Part shown: in pieces, positions 54,811 to 63,889 of the stretch | Layout of the letters: each line of letters opens with the position of its first letter | How positions within the stretch are numbered: the stretch's first letter is position 1 | Source: Meiothermus sp. CFH 77666 | GTDB taxonomy: Bacteria > Deinococcota > Deinococci > Deinococcales > Thermaceae | Length of the DNA stretch: 64,000 bases | Assembly (NCBI RefSeq): GCF_017497985.1 | Contig: NZ_JAGDFV010000002.1 | Coordinates: forward strand, 98,863-162,862 | Direction of reading: 5' to 3' | Position numbers and translations under genes: made by a program | Notes under the pieces: generated by a model | What the model saw: only the letters and a program-made list of their open reading frames with translations | Database searches by the model: none | Told to the model about the DNA's origin: nothing

Positions 54811-55599
54811 TTAGCGGGGGTTTAGCACCACCCGGCAACCGCTCTGGCCCCGGCTGCCCTGCTGGCCCTGGCTGTAGAGGTTGGCCTCGCCGCGCAGCAC
54901 CCCGTCTACGGCATTCTGGAACTGGTCGTCTAGCAGGCAGGAGATGAGGGCTTGTCCCACGGAAACATCCAGGCGCAGGGTGCGGCCCACATAGTACAGG
55001 CGCATGGCCCAGTCGGTAGGGAGCGCCTCGCCGCTGCGGTTTTCTACTATCCGGGCAGTGCCCGAGAACCCGTCGCTCTCGGCCTTGCTCAGGGTGAGGT
55101 TCCAGGCCACGTTGAAGGCCTCGAGGCGCCAGGTCTGGCCTGCTACCGGCTCCTTGCGGGCTTCTTTGAGCCAGACGGGAGCGCCGGCGCTACCCGATGT
55201 GCCGACGGCGGCGCTGCCCAGTGTAGCCGAGCAGGGGACTCCGGCCAGGGCGACCGTGCCCTTGCCGTCGGGTTGGATGAGGCAGGTAAAGGGAGAGGCG
55301 AAGCTCGAGGCCGTGCTGGGCGCTTTGAAGTCGAAAACCAGCACGTTTTTGTAGTTGGTGCCGGGCAGGGTGTCGGCAAAGTAGGCCACCTGGGCGGCCC
55401 GGGTGTCCACCCCCTGGGCCTGGGCCTCGAAGATGCCGTTCTGGGCTGAACCCAGGCGCACGTTCCAGGCAAAGCGCTGGCCCTGCACCTCGAAGGTAAA
55501 GTTCCAGACCTGGCCGGTCTCGAGCCGGGGAGGCCAGGAGGTTTGGGCAAAGGCTGCGCTGAACATCGCCAGAAGAATCAAAGCTTTAATGGGCCACAT
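54811..55599 (-). CDS. Secreted protein of unknown function
   Basis: The 262-residue product has a signal peptide (about 1-18, cut at AFA-QT). The mature part is Ser/Gly/Ala-rich and beta-strand-like, with three cysteines (PFTCLI, GVPCSA, ISCLLD) and a fourth in SGCRVVLNPR, suggesting two disulfides. I do not recognise a family. It stands alone, with its own terminator. Confidence 0.7.
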   Translation of the reverse strand: MWPIKALILLAMFSAAFAQTSWPPRLETGQVWNFTFEVQGQRFAWNVRLGSAQNGIFEAQAQGVDTRAAQVAYFADTLPGTNYKNVLVFDFKAPSTASSFASPFTCLIQPDGKGTVALAGVPCSATLGSAAVGTSGSAGAPVWLKEARKEPVAGQTWRLEAFNVAWNLTLSKAESDGFSGTARIVENRSGEALPTDWAMRLYYVGRTLRLDVSVGQALISCLLDDQFQNAVDGVLRGEANLYSQGQQGSRGQSGCRVVLNPR

Positions 55600-55832
55600 A
55601 CCTACCGATTGTCCTATGGCAGAGCTCTCTTGCCGTGTTTATCCATCACAGCACAGACGGAAGATAAGAGGGGAGCGTGCCTTGAGGAGTTGCCGATTCC
55701 GCAGAACCCAGTTTCGCTAACGGCACATACCCCCCCCAAGAACGGGGGTGTGACCTGGGTTGTGCATTTTGAACACGGGATTCCCTTTCACCGTGTTACT
55801 CTGCATGAGAGGTTTAACGAAGGAGTTCACGC
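55600..55832 (+). other. Hairpin-rich region upstream of the BTAD-like regulator
   Basis: Two hairpins are present: CATACCCCC/GGGGGTGTG (about 55726-55752, nine pairs with one G-T) and AACACGG/CCGTGTT (55772-55797). No gene is seen; the region forms the leader or promoter of the transcript that begins at about 55833. Confidence 0.5.
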
Positions 55833-56054
55833 TTGAGAAAGGGAGGTAACGAGCAAAAGACGCAGTTCGGTGGCTATCATCACCGGGCTACGTCTATTTC
55901 CCGGCAGGGGTTGTGGAAGCAATCCCGTGCGGAATCGGCCCTGGTGGTATACCCCAATGCACTCATCGCACTCCGCAAATATCGCGGAAATTGCCGGCAA
56001 GGGATTCGCACCGGGACTTTAGCCACGCCCCAAGGGGATTTGCAAGGAGTGTAG
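55833..56054 (+). CDS. Small basic ORF before the BTAD-like regulator gene (doubtful)
   Basis: TTG 55833 follows GAAGGAG by about nine bases, and the 73-residue product ends two bases before the start of the large gene. It is rich in Arg, Gln and Gly and has no recognisable domain. Its position is that of a leader peptide; it may be chance. Confidence 0.3.
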   Translation: MRKGGNEQKTQFGGYHHRATSISRQGLWKQSRAESALVVYPNALIALRKYRGNCRQGIRTGTLATPQGDLQGV

Positions 56055-56056
56055 GC

Positions 56057-57898
56057 ATGAATAAAGCTGGAGGACCAATCCAACTCAAACTATGGGGCCC
56101 AGCCCGGCTGGAGTATCAAGGACGCGAGTTAAAGCTCCAGCGCAAGGGTCTGGCCATTCTGTATTACCTGGCCCTGGAAGGAGCCACCCGACGCGAGGTG
56201 CTGGCCGACCTGCTCTGGGGTCATTCCGCTGCCTCGCAGAATTTGCGGGTGGAGTTGCACCGCCTGAGCCAGGCCCTGGCCCCCCTGGGCTATACCCTGT
56301 TCAAAGCAGGCGAGGATCCCCTGCAACTTCCGCCTTTTGTCACCCTGGATCGCACCCCTTCACCAGGAGCGCCTATGGAAGGGTTGGAGGAGCTCTCGGT
56401 GGAGTTTAGAGCCTGGCTCGAGGGCCAGCGTTCGCAGCTTATGGCCAATAGCTCGGGTACCGTCGGACGCGAACGCCTGGTGCAGGAGGTGGCTTCACAA
56501 CTGACCCTGCCTGCGGTGCTGATCCTGATGGGCCGGCCCGGCTCGGGGCGCACGGCTTTTGCCCAGGCCCTGGCCAAAGCCCTGGGGATGCCTTTCCTGG
56601 AAGGCCCCCGAGGGGGTGGCAAGGCGCTGCACTACCTGCGCCCGCCCTACACCGATGTCTCCATGGAGCGCATCCTTACCGACCGCGATGGACTGTGGGT
56701 GGTGGAGCGCTCCTCCTACGGGGAAGACCCCAGGCTGATCCTGGAGTTGCGCAGCCACTATCCCGCCGAGCGCACCCGCTACATCACCCTGCCGCCCTTG
56801 TCGTGGGCCGAGGCCCGCGCCTCGATGCTTGCCAACCTGCCCTTTGCACAGGCGGCTCGGCTCTTCCTGGCCTCGGGTGGCTCGCCCGGCCACCTGCGCG
56901 AACTGCTGGCAGTGCCCCATAACGGCACCGAGGTGCCCCTGCCCCAACGGGTACGGGCCCAGGTGCAGCTCGAGGCCCGTATGCTCTCGCTGGAGGCCCG
57001 CCTGGCCCTCGAGCGCCTCTCGGTGCACCCCGGCCCCTATAGCCAGGGCTTGCTGGATGCGCTGGAGGCCACGCCCTATCTGGACGAGCTCGAGCGCCGG
57101 GGCTGGCTGGTCTATGTTGGGCAGTGGCAGTTCTCCGACGACGCCAGCCGCCGGGTTCTGTACCTGGGGTTGCAACCGGGCCGCCGCCAGCAATACCACC
57201 GCCAGGCGGCTCTGCAATGCGCCATGGAAGAACAGCGTATGGCCGAGGCCTACCACCGCCTGATGGCCGGTGACACCGCCGACTGGGGCACCTTTGTGAA
57301 TACCCTGCCGGGCTGGACCCGCTACGGCCTCAAGGCCTGGCTGGGCATGAACGAAACCCTGCCGATGAGCCCAAATACCAGTGAGATGGCCCGGGGTAGT
57401 GAGCTGGCGCTGTTGGAAGAAGCCCGTTTTGGACAGGGCTTTGAAGTAGATGGCCGCCATGTGCGCTGGGTACGCACCCCTTCCCAGGCCACCACTTCGG
57501 GCATCATGTGGGCCAGCCACGATGAAGCTTCCCTGCTGCACCTCAAGGGCCATGCCTACGTGGAAAACCCCCTGGGGGTAGGTATCTCGGGCCGTGCTGC
57601 GCCCCTCATGCTGGAGATCCAGGAGCCCCGCGAGGCAAGGGTGATTTTCTTACCGGGCATCCAGGCTGGCGCCCTGGCCGACAACGCCCTGCTGCTGCCG
57701 CTACAAGAAGAACTCGATATCTGGTTCCGGGTGCCGGCGGGGGCCAGCATCCGCCTTACCAGCAGCGCCGAAAGCTGCCTGATTGATTTAGAGGCCTCCT
57801 CCTATCGGATAGCCCCGGCAGCCCAGGCCCAGTCTGCGCCGAAAGTAGAGGTGTTCGAATTTTTTCGTAGCGCGGTAGAAGCCGCGAGGAAATACTGA
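56057..57898 (+). CDS. BTAD/SARP-like winged-helix protein with ATPase-like centre
   Basis: ATG 56057 follows AAGGAG; the ORF is open upstream, but the region has no domain. The 613-residue product starts with a winged helix of the OmpR/BTAD type (IQLKLWGPARLEYQGRELKLQRKGLAILYYLALEGATRREVLADLLWGHS...NLRVELHRLSQAL). A P-loop ATPase-like part follows (ILMGRPGSGRTAFAQALAKALGM, Walker A at about 160), with LDRLSVHPG-like helical repeats and a beta-rich C-terminal region (about 500-605). The overall form is that of a large SARP-type or STAND-like regulator. Targets are unknown. Confidence 0.72.
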   Translation: MNKAGGPIQLKLWGPARLEYQGRELKLQRKGLAILYYLALEGATRREVLADLLWGHSAASQNLRVELHRLSQALAPLGYTLFKAGEDPLQLPPFVTLDRTPSPGAPMEGLEELSVEFRAWLEGQRSQLMANSSGTVGRERLVQEVASQLTLPAVLILMGRPGSGRTAFAQALAKALGMPFLEGPRGGGKALHYLRPPYTDVSMERILTDRDGLWVVERSSYGEDPRLILELRSHYPAERTRYITLPPLSWAEARASMLANLPFAQAARLFLASGGSPGHLRELLAVPHNGTEVPLPQRVRAQVQLEARMLSLEARLALERLSVHPGPYSQGLLDALEATPYLDELERRGWLVYVGQWQFSDDASRRVLYLGLQPGRRQQYHRQAALQCAMEEQRMAEAYHRLMAGDTADWGTFVNTLPGWTRYGLKAWLGMNETLPMSPNTSEMARGSELALLEEARFGQGFEVDGRHVRWVRTPSQATTSGIMWASHDEASLLHLKGHAYVENPLGVGISGRAAPLMLEIQEPREARVIFLPGIQAGALADNALLLPLQEELDIWFRVPAGASIRLTSSAESCLIDLEASSYRIAPAAQAQSAPKVEVFEFFRSAVEAARKY

Positions 57899-57909
57899 AT
57901 CCTCCACGA

Positions 57910-57934
57910 AAACCGGGGCGTGGAGCCCCGGTTT
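57910..57934 (+). terminator. Terminator-like hairpin after the BTAD-like gene
   Basis: AAACCGGGGC and GCCCCGGTTT pair perfectly over ten bases with a GTGGA loop. The T tract is short (TTTGATT). It lies between two convergent genes, so it may serve both. Confidence 0.7.
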
Positions 57935-57975
57935 GATTGGGTTGGATGGTTCGTCACAGATAGATCGTACCAGCG

Positions 57976-58242
57976 TTATGCCTGGTAGCTGCCTGCCTGA
58001 AGGCCCGCTTGCTCGAGCCAGCTCTTGAGCTTGGCAATGGAGAAACGGCTCATCGAGGCGGCGTGGTTGCCATAAACCAGGGTAGGAACGCTGCGCTTGC
58101 CGTTATTCACCTTCATTACCAGCTCGGCAGCGCTCGAGTCCTGTTCGATGTCCACTTCGGTATAGGGCAGGCCGAGGCTTGCGAGGGCTTGTTTGGTGGC
58201 ACGGCAGTCGGGGCACCAGGAGGTGGTGTACATGATAATCAT
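57976..58242 (-). CDS. Glutaredoxin/mycoredoxin-like protein
   Basis: ATG 58242 lies seven bases after TACACT, giving 88 residues. The active site is CPDC (TTSWCPDCRATKQAL), followed by PYTEVDIEQDSSAAELV and SVPTLVYGNHA with the cis-proline. Mycoredoxin-type proteins with the W-C-x-D-C pattern reduce mixed disulfides. It follows the glk gene on the same strand but has its own -10 box. Confidence 0.9.
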   Translation of the reverse strand: MIIMYTTSWCPDCRATKQALASLGLPYTEVDIEQDSSAAELVMKVNNGKRSVPTLVYGNHAASMSRFSIAKLKSWLEQAGLQAGSYQA

Positions 58243-58300
58243 AGCCAGCCAGGAGTGTACGCGGCCCGGGGGCAAAACTGTGTGCTTCTGACAACGCTGG

Positions 58301-59203
58301 CTAGGCTTCGCCAACCTCGAGGGCCGCCGTCAGGGCCGCACCCAGCAGCCCGGCCTCGCTCCCCAGCTTGGCCAGGTGGATGGGCGGGGTGATCCAGTTC
58401 TCCATGTAGCGGTGGTACGAGCGCATCACTTCGTCCAGATAAGCCGGGCCCGCGTTGAGCGCGACCCCGCCCCCCAGCACCACCACCTCGGGGTCGTAGC
58501 ACTTCACCAACGAAGCCAGGGCAATGCCCACCCAGCTTGCGGCCTGCAAGACAATCCGGCTGGCCCTGGGGTCGCCTTGCTGGAACAGGGCAAAGAGCTC
58601 GCGGGTGCCCATCTCGCGCTTGAAAGAGGCCAGGGCCATGCGCTCCATGGCCGGGCCCGTAGCCAGCGCCTCCAAGCAGCCATCCAGCCCGCAGCCGCAC
58701 AGGGGGCCGCCCGGCTGCATGGTGATGTGCCCAATCTCGCCCCCCTGACCATTCACGCCCCGCAGCACCCGGTTCCCCCACACAAAACCGCCGCCCACCC
58801 CGGTCGAAACCGTCATGAAAAGGCTGCTCTCGGCGCCCTGGGCTGCGCCCAACTTGTGCTCGGCCAGTGCCGCGGCGTTGGCGTCGTTTTCCATGTAGAC
58901 CTTGTAGCCGGTGGCCTCCTCCAAGAGCTCCACAATGGGAAAGTCGGTGAAGTTGGCGATGTTGGGGGCAAACTTGATACGGCCTCGTTTGAAGTCCAGC
59001 GGCCCCGGGGTGCCCAGGCCAATGGCCTTGACGCCAATACCTGCGGCCTCTATGGCTGATAAAGCGGCCTGGGCCATGGCGGCAATAACCGCTCTGCCGC
59101 CCTCCTCGGGGGTAGGCACCGTGACCCTGGCCCGAATAACGCCCTCGCTCAGCACCCCCGCCATAATTTTGGTTCCGCCCAGGTCTATCCCCACTACGCT
59201 CAT
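58301..59203 (-). CDS. ROK-family glucokinase
   Basis: The 300-residue product has the ASKHA/ROK signatures: VVGIDLGGTKIMAGVLSEG, AIGLGTPGPLDFKRG, MENDANAAALAEHKLGAAQG, STGVGGGFVWGNRVLRG and the zinc site GHITMQPGGPLCGCGLDGCLEALATG. It phosphorylates glucose with ATP. The start overlaps the stop of the small gene upstream by ATGA. Confidence 0.94.
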   Translation of the reverse strand: MSVVGIDLGGTKIMAGVLSEGVIRARVTVPTPEEGGRAVIAAMAQAALSAIEAAGIGVKAIGLGTPGPLDFKRGRIKFAPNIANFTDFPIVELLEEATGYKVYMENDANAAALAEHKLGAAQGAESSLFMTVSTGVGGGFVWGNRVLRGVNGQGGEIGHITMQPGGPLCGCGLDGCLEALATGPAMERMALASFKREMGTRELFALFQQGDPRASRIVLQAASWVGIALASLVKCYDPEVVVLGGGVALNAGPAYLDEVMRSYHRYMENWITPPIHLAKLGSEAGLLGAALTAALEVGEA

Positions 59204-59499
59204 GATGGCTCTCCTTGGTGATCGCGCTCCATGATCAGCACGGCTTCTTCGTGCAGCGCCTGGGGCACCCAGAGGCTCACATCGCCGGTGTAGGTGCCCA
59301 TGTAGGCTTCGGGCAGGCCAAAGCTGGTAAAGGGGGTCTCGAGGTAAACCGGAATACGGCTTTGTTCCAGCCGAGCCCGGATGCCCTCGGCAATAACCCT
59401 GGGTGCTGAAAGGAGCAGTTCATACGGTATTTCCCCGATCAAGCGATGGGAGGGGTGCTGGCCCTGACTTTCGTCACCCCGGACGTGATGATCGTTCAT
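59200..59499 (-). CDS. Small DUF2007-like protein
   Basis: The 99-residue product is coupled to glk by ATGA. ELLLSAPRVIAEGIRARLEQSRIPVYLE and VSLWVPQALHEEAVLIMERD resemble the DUF2007 (putative signal-transducing) pattern, in which an N-terminal helix and a C-terminal V-x-V-P-x-x-x-x-x-x-A segment are typical. TATGCT lies eight bases before the ATG. The function is unknown. Confidence 0.6.
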   Translation of the reverse strand: MNDHHVRGDESQGQHPSHRLIGEIPYELLLSAPRVIAEGIRARLEQSRIPVYLETPFTSFGLPEAYMGTYTGDVSLWVPQALHEEAVLIMERDHQGEPS

Positions 59500-59632
59500 T
59501 GGCTAACAGCATAACAGCCTGGAGGAAAGAAGGACTCACGATGCCAAGTGTCCAGCGGGCCTTTTGGCCCGGTAGCCGTTGCACATTACCCAAGATTTAC
59601 AAACCGGCCCGCTAAGCTAATGGGCAGTAGCT

Positions 59633-61123
59633 ATGCTGGCCCAGGTACGAACCTACAGTCTATTTGGCCTCGAGGCCCAGCCCATCACGGTCGAGGTGGA
59701 CGTTTCGCCAGGAATGCCCTTCTACGCGGTGGTAGGCTTGCCCGACAAGGCCGTAGAGGAGTCGCGCGAGCGCGTGCGAGCCGCCCTCAAGAACGCCGGC
59801 TTTCCCTACCCCCAGGGGCGGGTGGTGATCAACCTGGCCCCGGCAGAGTTGCGCAAGGAAGGGACCCATTACGACCTGCCCATTGCCCTGGGGCTGCTCT
59901 GTGCCCAGGGAACCCTTCCCCCCGAAGCCCTGCAAGGGTTTGCGGCGGCGGGCGAGCTGGGCCTGGACGCGGAACTCCGCCCGGTTCCGGGAGCGGTCAA
60001 CCTGGCCCTGGGGGCCCTTCAAGAGGGCTACAAGCTCCTGATGCCCCTGGCTTCCGCCGAAGAGGCCGCCCTGATTGAAGGGGTGCAGGTGTTTGGGGCG
60101 GCGCATCTGGCGCAGCTGGTGCGGTTCTTGTTGGGGGCTGAAGAGCTGCCCACCGCCCGTGCTGGCCAGGTTGTGCAAAGCCTGGATGCCTCCCTCGACC
60201 TGCTCGATGTCAAGGGCCAGGCCAAGGCCAAGCGGGCCCTGGAAATCGCCGCCGCCGGAGGGCACCACCTTTTGATGAGCGGCAGCCCCGGCTCGGGCAA
60301 GACCATGCTGGCCAAGCGCCTGCCGGGTTTGTTGCCGCCTTTGAGCCCAGAGGAGGCGCTCGAGGTCACCCGCATTCACTCCGCCGCCGGGCGGCTCATG
60401 AAGGGCCTCCTCAAAACGGCCCCCTTTCGCAGCCCCCACCACACCGTCTCGGATGCCGGGTTGATCGGCGGTGGTACCATCCCCAAGCCGGGCGAAATTT
60501 CCCTGGCCCACCGGGGGGTATTGTTTCTGGACGAGTTTCCCGAGTTTTCCCGCGATGCCCTGGAAGTGCTGCGCCAACCCCTGGAAGATGGCGTGGTCAC
60601 CATCTCGAGGGCCCGGGCCAGCTTCACCTACCCGGCCCGGTTTCTCCTGGTAGCTGCTATGAACCCCTGCATCTGCGGCTGGTTCGGCGACCCGGAAAAA
60701 CCCTGTAGCTGTACCCCTACCCAGCGCACCCGCTACGTAGGCCGCATCTCCGGCCCCCTGCTGGATCGCTTCGACCTGGTGGTGGAGGTGCCAAGGCTTA
60801 CCCCGGAGGAGCTAGCCCGCGCTCCTGAGGGCGAACCCACCGCCGTGGTGCGGGAACGGGTGCTGGCGGCCCGGGAGCGGATGCAGTCCCGCCAGGGCAA
60901 ACTGAACAGCGAACTCTTTGGCCGCACCCTGCGCCAGCACACCGCACTCTCACACGCTTCCGAGGCCCTGCTGCAAGCCGCCACCCAGCGCCTGGCCCTC
61001 ACCGCCCGCAGTTACGACCGCATCCTGCGGGTGGCGCGTACCATCGCCGACCTCGCGGGGGCGGAGCACATCCAGGAAGCCCACCTGGCCGAGGCGCTGA
61101 CGTATCGAAGGAGTCTGGGGTAA
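59633..61123 (+). CDS. comM: YifB/ComM-family Mg-chelatase-like AAA ATPase
   Basis: The 496-residue product has the ComM N-terminal Lon-like domain ([53 protein letters not shown]) and the AAA+ part: [21 protein letters not shown] (Walker A), [28 protein letters not shown] (Walker B), [12 protein letters not shown] and the C-terminal lid. ComM is a helicase that promotes branch migration during natural transformation, which fits the high competence of Thermaceae. Confidence 0.93.
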   Translation: MLAQVRTYSLFGLEAQPITVEVDVSPGMPFYAVVGLPDKAVEESRERVRAALKNAGFPYPQGRVVINLAPAELRKEGTHYDLPIALGLLCAQGTLPPEALQGFAAAGELGLDAELRPVPGAVNLALGALQEGYKLLMPLASAEEAALIEGVQVFGAAHLAQLVRFLLGAEELPTARAGQVVQSLDASLDLLDVKGQAKAKRALEIAAAGGHHLLMSGSPGSGKTMLAKRLPGLLPPLSPEEALEVTRIHSAAGRLMKGLLKTAPFRSPHHTVSDAGLIGGGTIPKPGEISLAHRGVLFLDEFPEFSRDALEVLRQPLEDGVVTISRARASFTYPARFLLVAAMNPCICGWFGDPEKPCSCTPTQRTRYVGRISGPLLDRFDLVVEVPRLTPEELARAPEGEPTAVVRERVLAARERMQSRQGKLNSELFGRTLRQHTALSHASEALLQAATQRLALTARSYDRILRVARTIADLAGAEHIQEAHLAEALTYRRSLG

Positions 61124-61146
61124 CCTGCCTGAGCTAAACTCATGCC

Positions 61147-62748
61147 ATGGACGCCCTGGCCCTGTACCGGCAGGGCCGCTACCCAGAAGCCCTCTCCCTG
61201 GCCCAACTTCAGGGGGAGGCCAAGACTGCTGCGCTGGCCCTGCTGGCCCAGGGAAACGCAGCAGAGGCCCAGCGCCTGCTGGAGGCCTGGCAACCCCAGG
61301 GCCTGGAGGATCAGGCCGAGCGCCTCGCCCTCCTGGGTTTCGCGGCCTATCGTCAGGGCGATTCGCAGGCCTACCGCCGCCTGGCCCTGGCCGCGGCCCA
61401 GACCGCCCAGACCCCCCTGACCCTCTACCACCTGGGCCTCTCGCTCCCGCCCAGGGACGGCCTCCTGGCCCTGCAGGAAGCCCTGCACCGCCTGCAAGCC
61501 CAGGCCGCCCCCCCGGTGGAGCAGGCCCGCCTGGCCTTCGCCCTGGCCCGTACCCTTAGGCGGCTGGGCCGCTTTCCTGAGGCCCTGGCCTACGCCAGCC
61601 TGGCCGTCCTGCAAGACCCCCAGCCCCACTACCGGCTGGAAGAGCTCACCCTGCTGGCCTACACCGGGGAGGAACCCCTGCCCCGCCTGGAGAAGGCCCT
61701 GCCCCCTTTCCTGGCCCACCCCGCCCCCCCGGTGCGCTACTACGCGCTGTGGCTCTCGCTGCTGCTGCAGGGCATGCAGGGCCCGCCCGACCCCGGCCTC
61801 CTTCCAACCCTCCTCGATCAGACCCCCAGCCCCCACCAACCCTACGACCTGCCCTTGCTGGTGCTGCTCTTCAAAGACCACCCGTTCCGGCAACCCCTCC
61901 TCTCCCGCCTGCTGCGGGCGGCTAGGGCCCAGCCCTCCAGAGAACCCCTGCCCCAGGCCCTGCTGCTCCTCGCTGAGGGGCTCTACCGCTACCCCCAGCT
62001 CGAGGCCCGCCCCCTGCTGGAGGAGAGCCTCCCCGCCCTGGAAGCCGAGTGGGCCGAGGAGGCCCTGCGGGCGGTGGCCCACCTCAGCGCCCTGGAGGGC
62101 CAGCCCCTTCCCGAGCCCTACCGCAGCATGGCCTGCTCCCTGCGCCCCGAGGCCAGAGCCCTCTTCCTGCCGGCGGAGCTCCCCTCGCTCACCCTGACCA
62201 CCCCCTACCTGCAGGCCCTGGGAAAGGCCCAGCTCCAGGGCTTCCCCAACCTGCGGCCCCGCAGCCTCGAACTCCTCACCCTGCTCCTGGCCCATCCCGA
62301 GGGCATCACGGGCGAGGCCCTGGCCCAGGAACTCTACCCCGAGCCCAACCCGATGGCCCTCAAGACCGAGATCTGCCGCCTGCGCCAGCAGGGGTTCGAG
62401 ATTCAAAGCCGCCCCTACCGGCTCCTCACCCCCATCGAGGCCGACTTCCTGAGGCTCCAAGAAGCCCTACAGCAAAACCAGCTTTACCCAGCCCTGGCCC
62501 TCTACCAGGGCCCCCTCCTGCCCAAAAGCCAGGCTCCGGGCCTCGAGGTGTTGCGAAACCGGATCGAGGAGCAGCTCAAACGGCGGGTGCTCGACCACCC
62601 TGACCCCGAACCCCTCTACCGGCTGGCCCAGAAACTCCCAGATGACCTCACCCTCTGGGAAGCCCTGCTCCAGCGCCTGCCCGCGCAAGACCCCCGCTAC
62701 CCGGCGGTGCTGGCCTGGGCGAGAAGGCTCAGCGCCCAGTATCGCTAG
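61147..62748 (+). CDS. TPR-rich protein with C-terminal winged helix
   Basis: The 533-residue product has N-terminal helical TPR-like repeats (ALYRQGRYPEALSLAQLQGEAK, RLALLGFAAYRQGDSQAYRRLALA, LAFALARTLRRLGRFPEALAYASLAVL) up to about residue 350. A winged helix follows at 375-425 (LRPRSLELLTLLLAHPEGITGEALAQELYPEPNPMALKTEICRLRQQG). This winged helix is like that of GAF-type regulators of Actinobacteria. TAAACT lies six bases before the ATG. It is a candidate regulator of the neighbouring locus with iterated sites at 62891-62965. Confidence 0.7.
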   Translation: MDALALYRQGRYPEALSLAQLQGEAKTAALALLAQGNAAEAQRLLEAWQPQGLEDQAERLALLGFAAYRQGDSQAYRRLALAAAQTAQTPLTLYHLGLSLPPRDGLLALQEALHRLQAQAAPPVEQARLAFALARTLRRLGRFPEALAYASLAVLQDPQPHYRLEELTLLAYTGEEPLPRLEKALPPFLAHPAPPVRYYALWLSLLLQGMQGPPDPGLLPTLLDQTPSPHQPYDLPLLVLLFKDHPFRQPLLSRLLRAARAQPSREPLPQALLLLAEGLYRYPQLEARPLLEESLPALEAEWAEEALRAVAHLSALEGQPLPEPYRSMACSLRPEARALFLPAELPSLTLTTPYLQALGKAQLQGFPNLRPRSLELLTLLLAHPEGITGEALAQELYPEPNPMALKTEICRLRQQGFEIQSRPYRLLTPIEADFLRLQEALQQNQLYPALALYQGPLLPKSQAPGLEVLRNRIEEQLKRRVLDHPDPEPLYRLAQKLPDDLTLWEALLQRLPAQDPRYPAVLAWARRLSAQYR

Positions 62749-62869
62749 GCCCGCCTGAGCGCACCGATTCTGGGGGGATGCAGTCGGGGCGGGCGCAGGC
62801 GTAGGCCGCATCCCGGAAAGCCAGAGCCAGCAGAACCAAAAGGGCCAGCAACAATACTCCCTTGCGCAT
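62729..62869 (-). CDS. Small exported peptide with two cysteines
   Basis: From ATG 62869 a 46-residue product is encoded: a leader MRKGVLLLALLVLLALAF, then a polar tail with ACARPDC. GGAGGT directly precedes the ATG, closer than usual. The end overlaps the 3' end of the TPR regulator gene by 20 bases (tail-to-tail). It is too short for most gene callers and may be real or not; the leader's hydrophobic pattern is in its favour. Confidence 0.5.
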   Translation of the reverse strand: MRKGVLLLALLVLLALAFRDAAYACARPDCIPPESVRSGGPSDTGR

Positions 62870-62890
62870 ACCTCCACCCTACCCAACCCC

Positions 62891-62980
62891 AGGTAACCTA
62901 ATCGGTCAGAAGGTAACCAAAATGAGTTAAGAAGGTAACCATTCTGAGAGGGGGTTTGGTTACCTGGGGGGTGCTATAAA
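62891..62980 (+). promoter_or_regulatory. Iterated GGTNACC operator-like sites and extended -10 box
   Basis: AGGTAACC occurs at 62891, 62911 and 62933, and GGTTACCT at 62958. Centres are about 20, 22 and 24 bases apart, so all lie on nearly the same face of the helix. Flanking bases of the second and third copies are also alike (AGAAGGTAACC...GAG). An extended -10 (TGCTATAAA, ending 62980) follows. The block lies between the small minus-strand gene and the plus-strand genes and has the look of a cooperative operator. Confidence 0.75.
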
Positions 62981-63030
62981 AAATGACGATTACAGCCGCA
63001 AAACATTTTGTTTCCTGGGAGGTGATCGAA

Positions 63031-63288
63031 ATGGAGAAGACCATCCAGCTCAAGCTAAAAGCCCCTCGCTTGCTTAAATTTGTGTCGGAAGGTCATCACA
63101 AAAAGGTTTCAAGGCCTTACGCTGATTCGCTGAGCAACCTTGGCGAGGCTTCCTCTGGCAAACCTGTGGTAGGATTTTTTGGCTACAGCTATACGGTGTC
63201 CTACTCATGGGTTAGCCAGGGGTCTGCGCTTGACCCAGCCTCTTCTCGTGTTTCTTTGGTGAGTTGCCCTTGCGGGGCGGGGATTTAG
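63031..63288 (+). CDS. Small protein with Cys-rich tail, unknown
   Basis: ATG 63031 follows GGGAGGTGAT by five bases; an in-frame ATG at 62983 lies right after the -10 box and could also start it. The 85-residue product has a charged N-terminal half (MEKTIQLKLKAPRLLKFVSEGHHKK) and a Gly/Ser/Tyr-rich second half (VVGFFGYSYTVSYSWVSQ), and ends VSCPCGAGI. A leader plus a Cys/Gly core is the shape of some modified-peptide precursors, but no modifying enzyme is seen in the window. Codon usage differs from the upstream genes. Confidence 0.5.
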   Translation: MEKTIQLKLKAPRLLKFVSEGHHKKVSRPYADSLSNLGEASSGKPVVGFFGYSYTVSYSWVSQGSALDPASSRVSLVSCPCGAGI

Positions 63289-63348
63289 TCGGATCTACCT
63301 TTCAGTGCTTTGTTGCGGCTGTAATCCCAAAATTGCAGGGAGGGTTTG

Positions 63349-63889
63349 ATGGGAGGCGAATTGAAGGTCAAACTCGAACAATCCTTGGCGCCTGTCTTTG
63401 GTTTGCCCAACCCCCTTTTTGTGACGGATTCTTCAGATCTTGTGACTTGGCTAAGGGGCTCACAACTTAGGAGCTTACCTTTTAGATGATGTCGCAGGCC
63501 TCCCTAAGCGCCGACGTAAAAATGTGGTTCTTTTGCCTACCACAAGGGATGGGCTCTCTTTTTTTCGGCTCGAGCGCTTTTTTAAAGGAAGCCGGGTGCT
63601 AATCGTACCCTTGGTCGCCTTTGACCCCTCTTTGGAGGCGTCCATCTATACGACCAATCTGCTGGCTTCTTCGGATTTCACTCAAGCTACCAAGGACAAT
63701 GCCAGGTGGGTTTCTATATTGGAGGATGGCGAAGCCCAACGCCTCGTATTCAAGGGGCCATGCGGTGAACTAGAGGTAATCCTGAAGGAGAGGCTAGACC
63801 TTATGCTCCCCCGTACGAAAGAAGGCTTGCTGCCAGGAGAGTGGGAAGCGATAGGCATGTTCTTTGAAATAGCTAATCACTGGTGCTAG
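63349..63889 (+). pseudogene. ORF interrupted by one frame change, unknown
   Basis: ATG 63349 follows GGGAGGG. The first frame codes for MGGELKVKLEQSLAPVFGLP...LVTWLRGSQL and stops at 63489. The second frame, open from 63455, reads GAYLLDDVAGLPKRRRKNVVLLP and continues to 63889. Joining them by a +1 step at CTT-AGG (about 63466-63472) gives about 179 residues of sensible composition. This may be a frameshift mutation or a recoding site. The product is not recognised. Confidence 0.5.

Noticed and set aside
63264..63470. 68-codon open frame between the small gene and the frame-shifted ORF
   Set aside because: It overlaps both better-supported reading frames and has no ribosome-binding site of its own.
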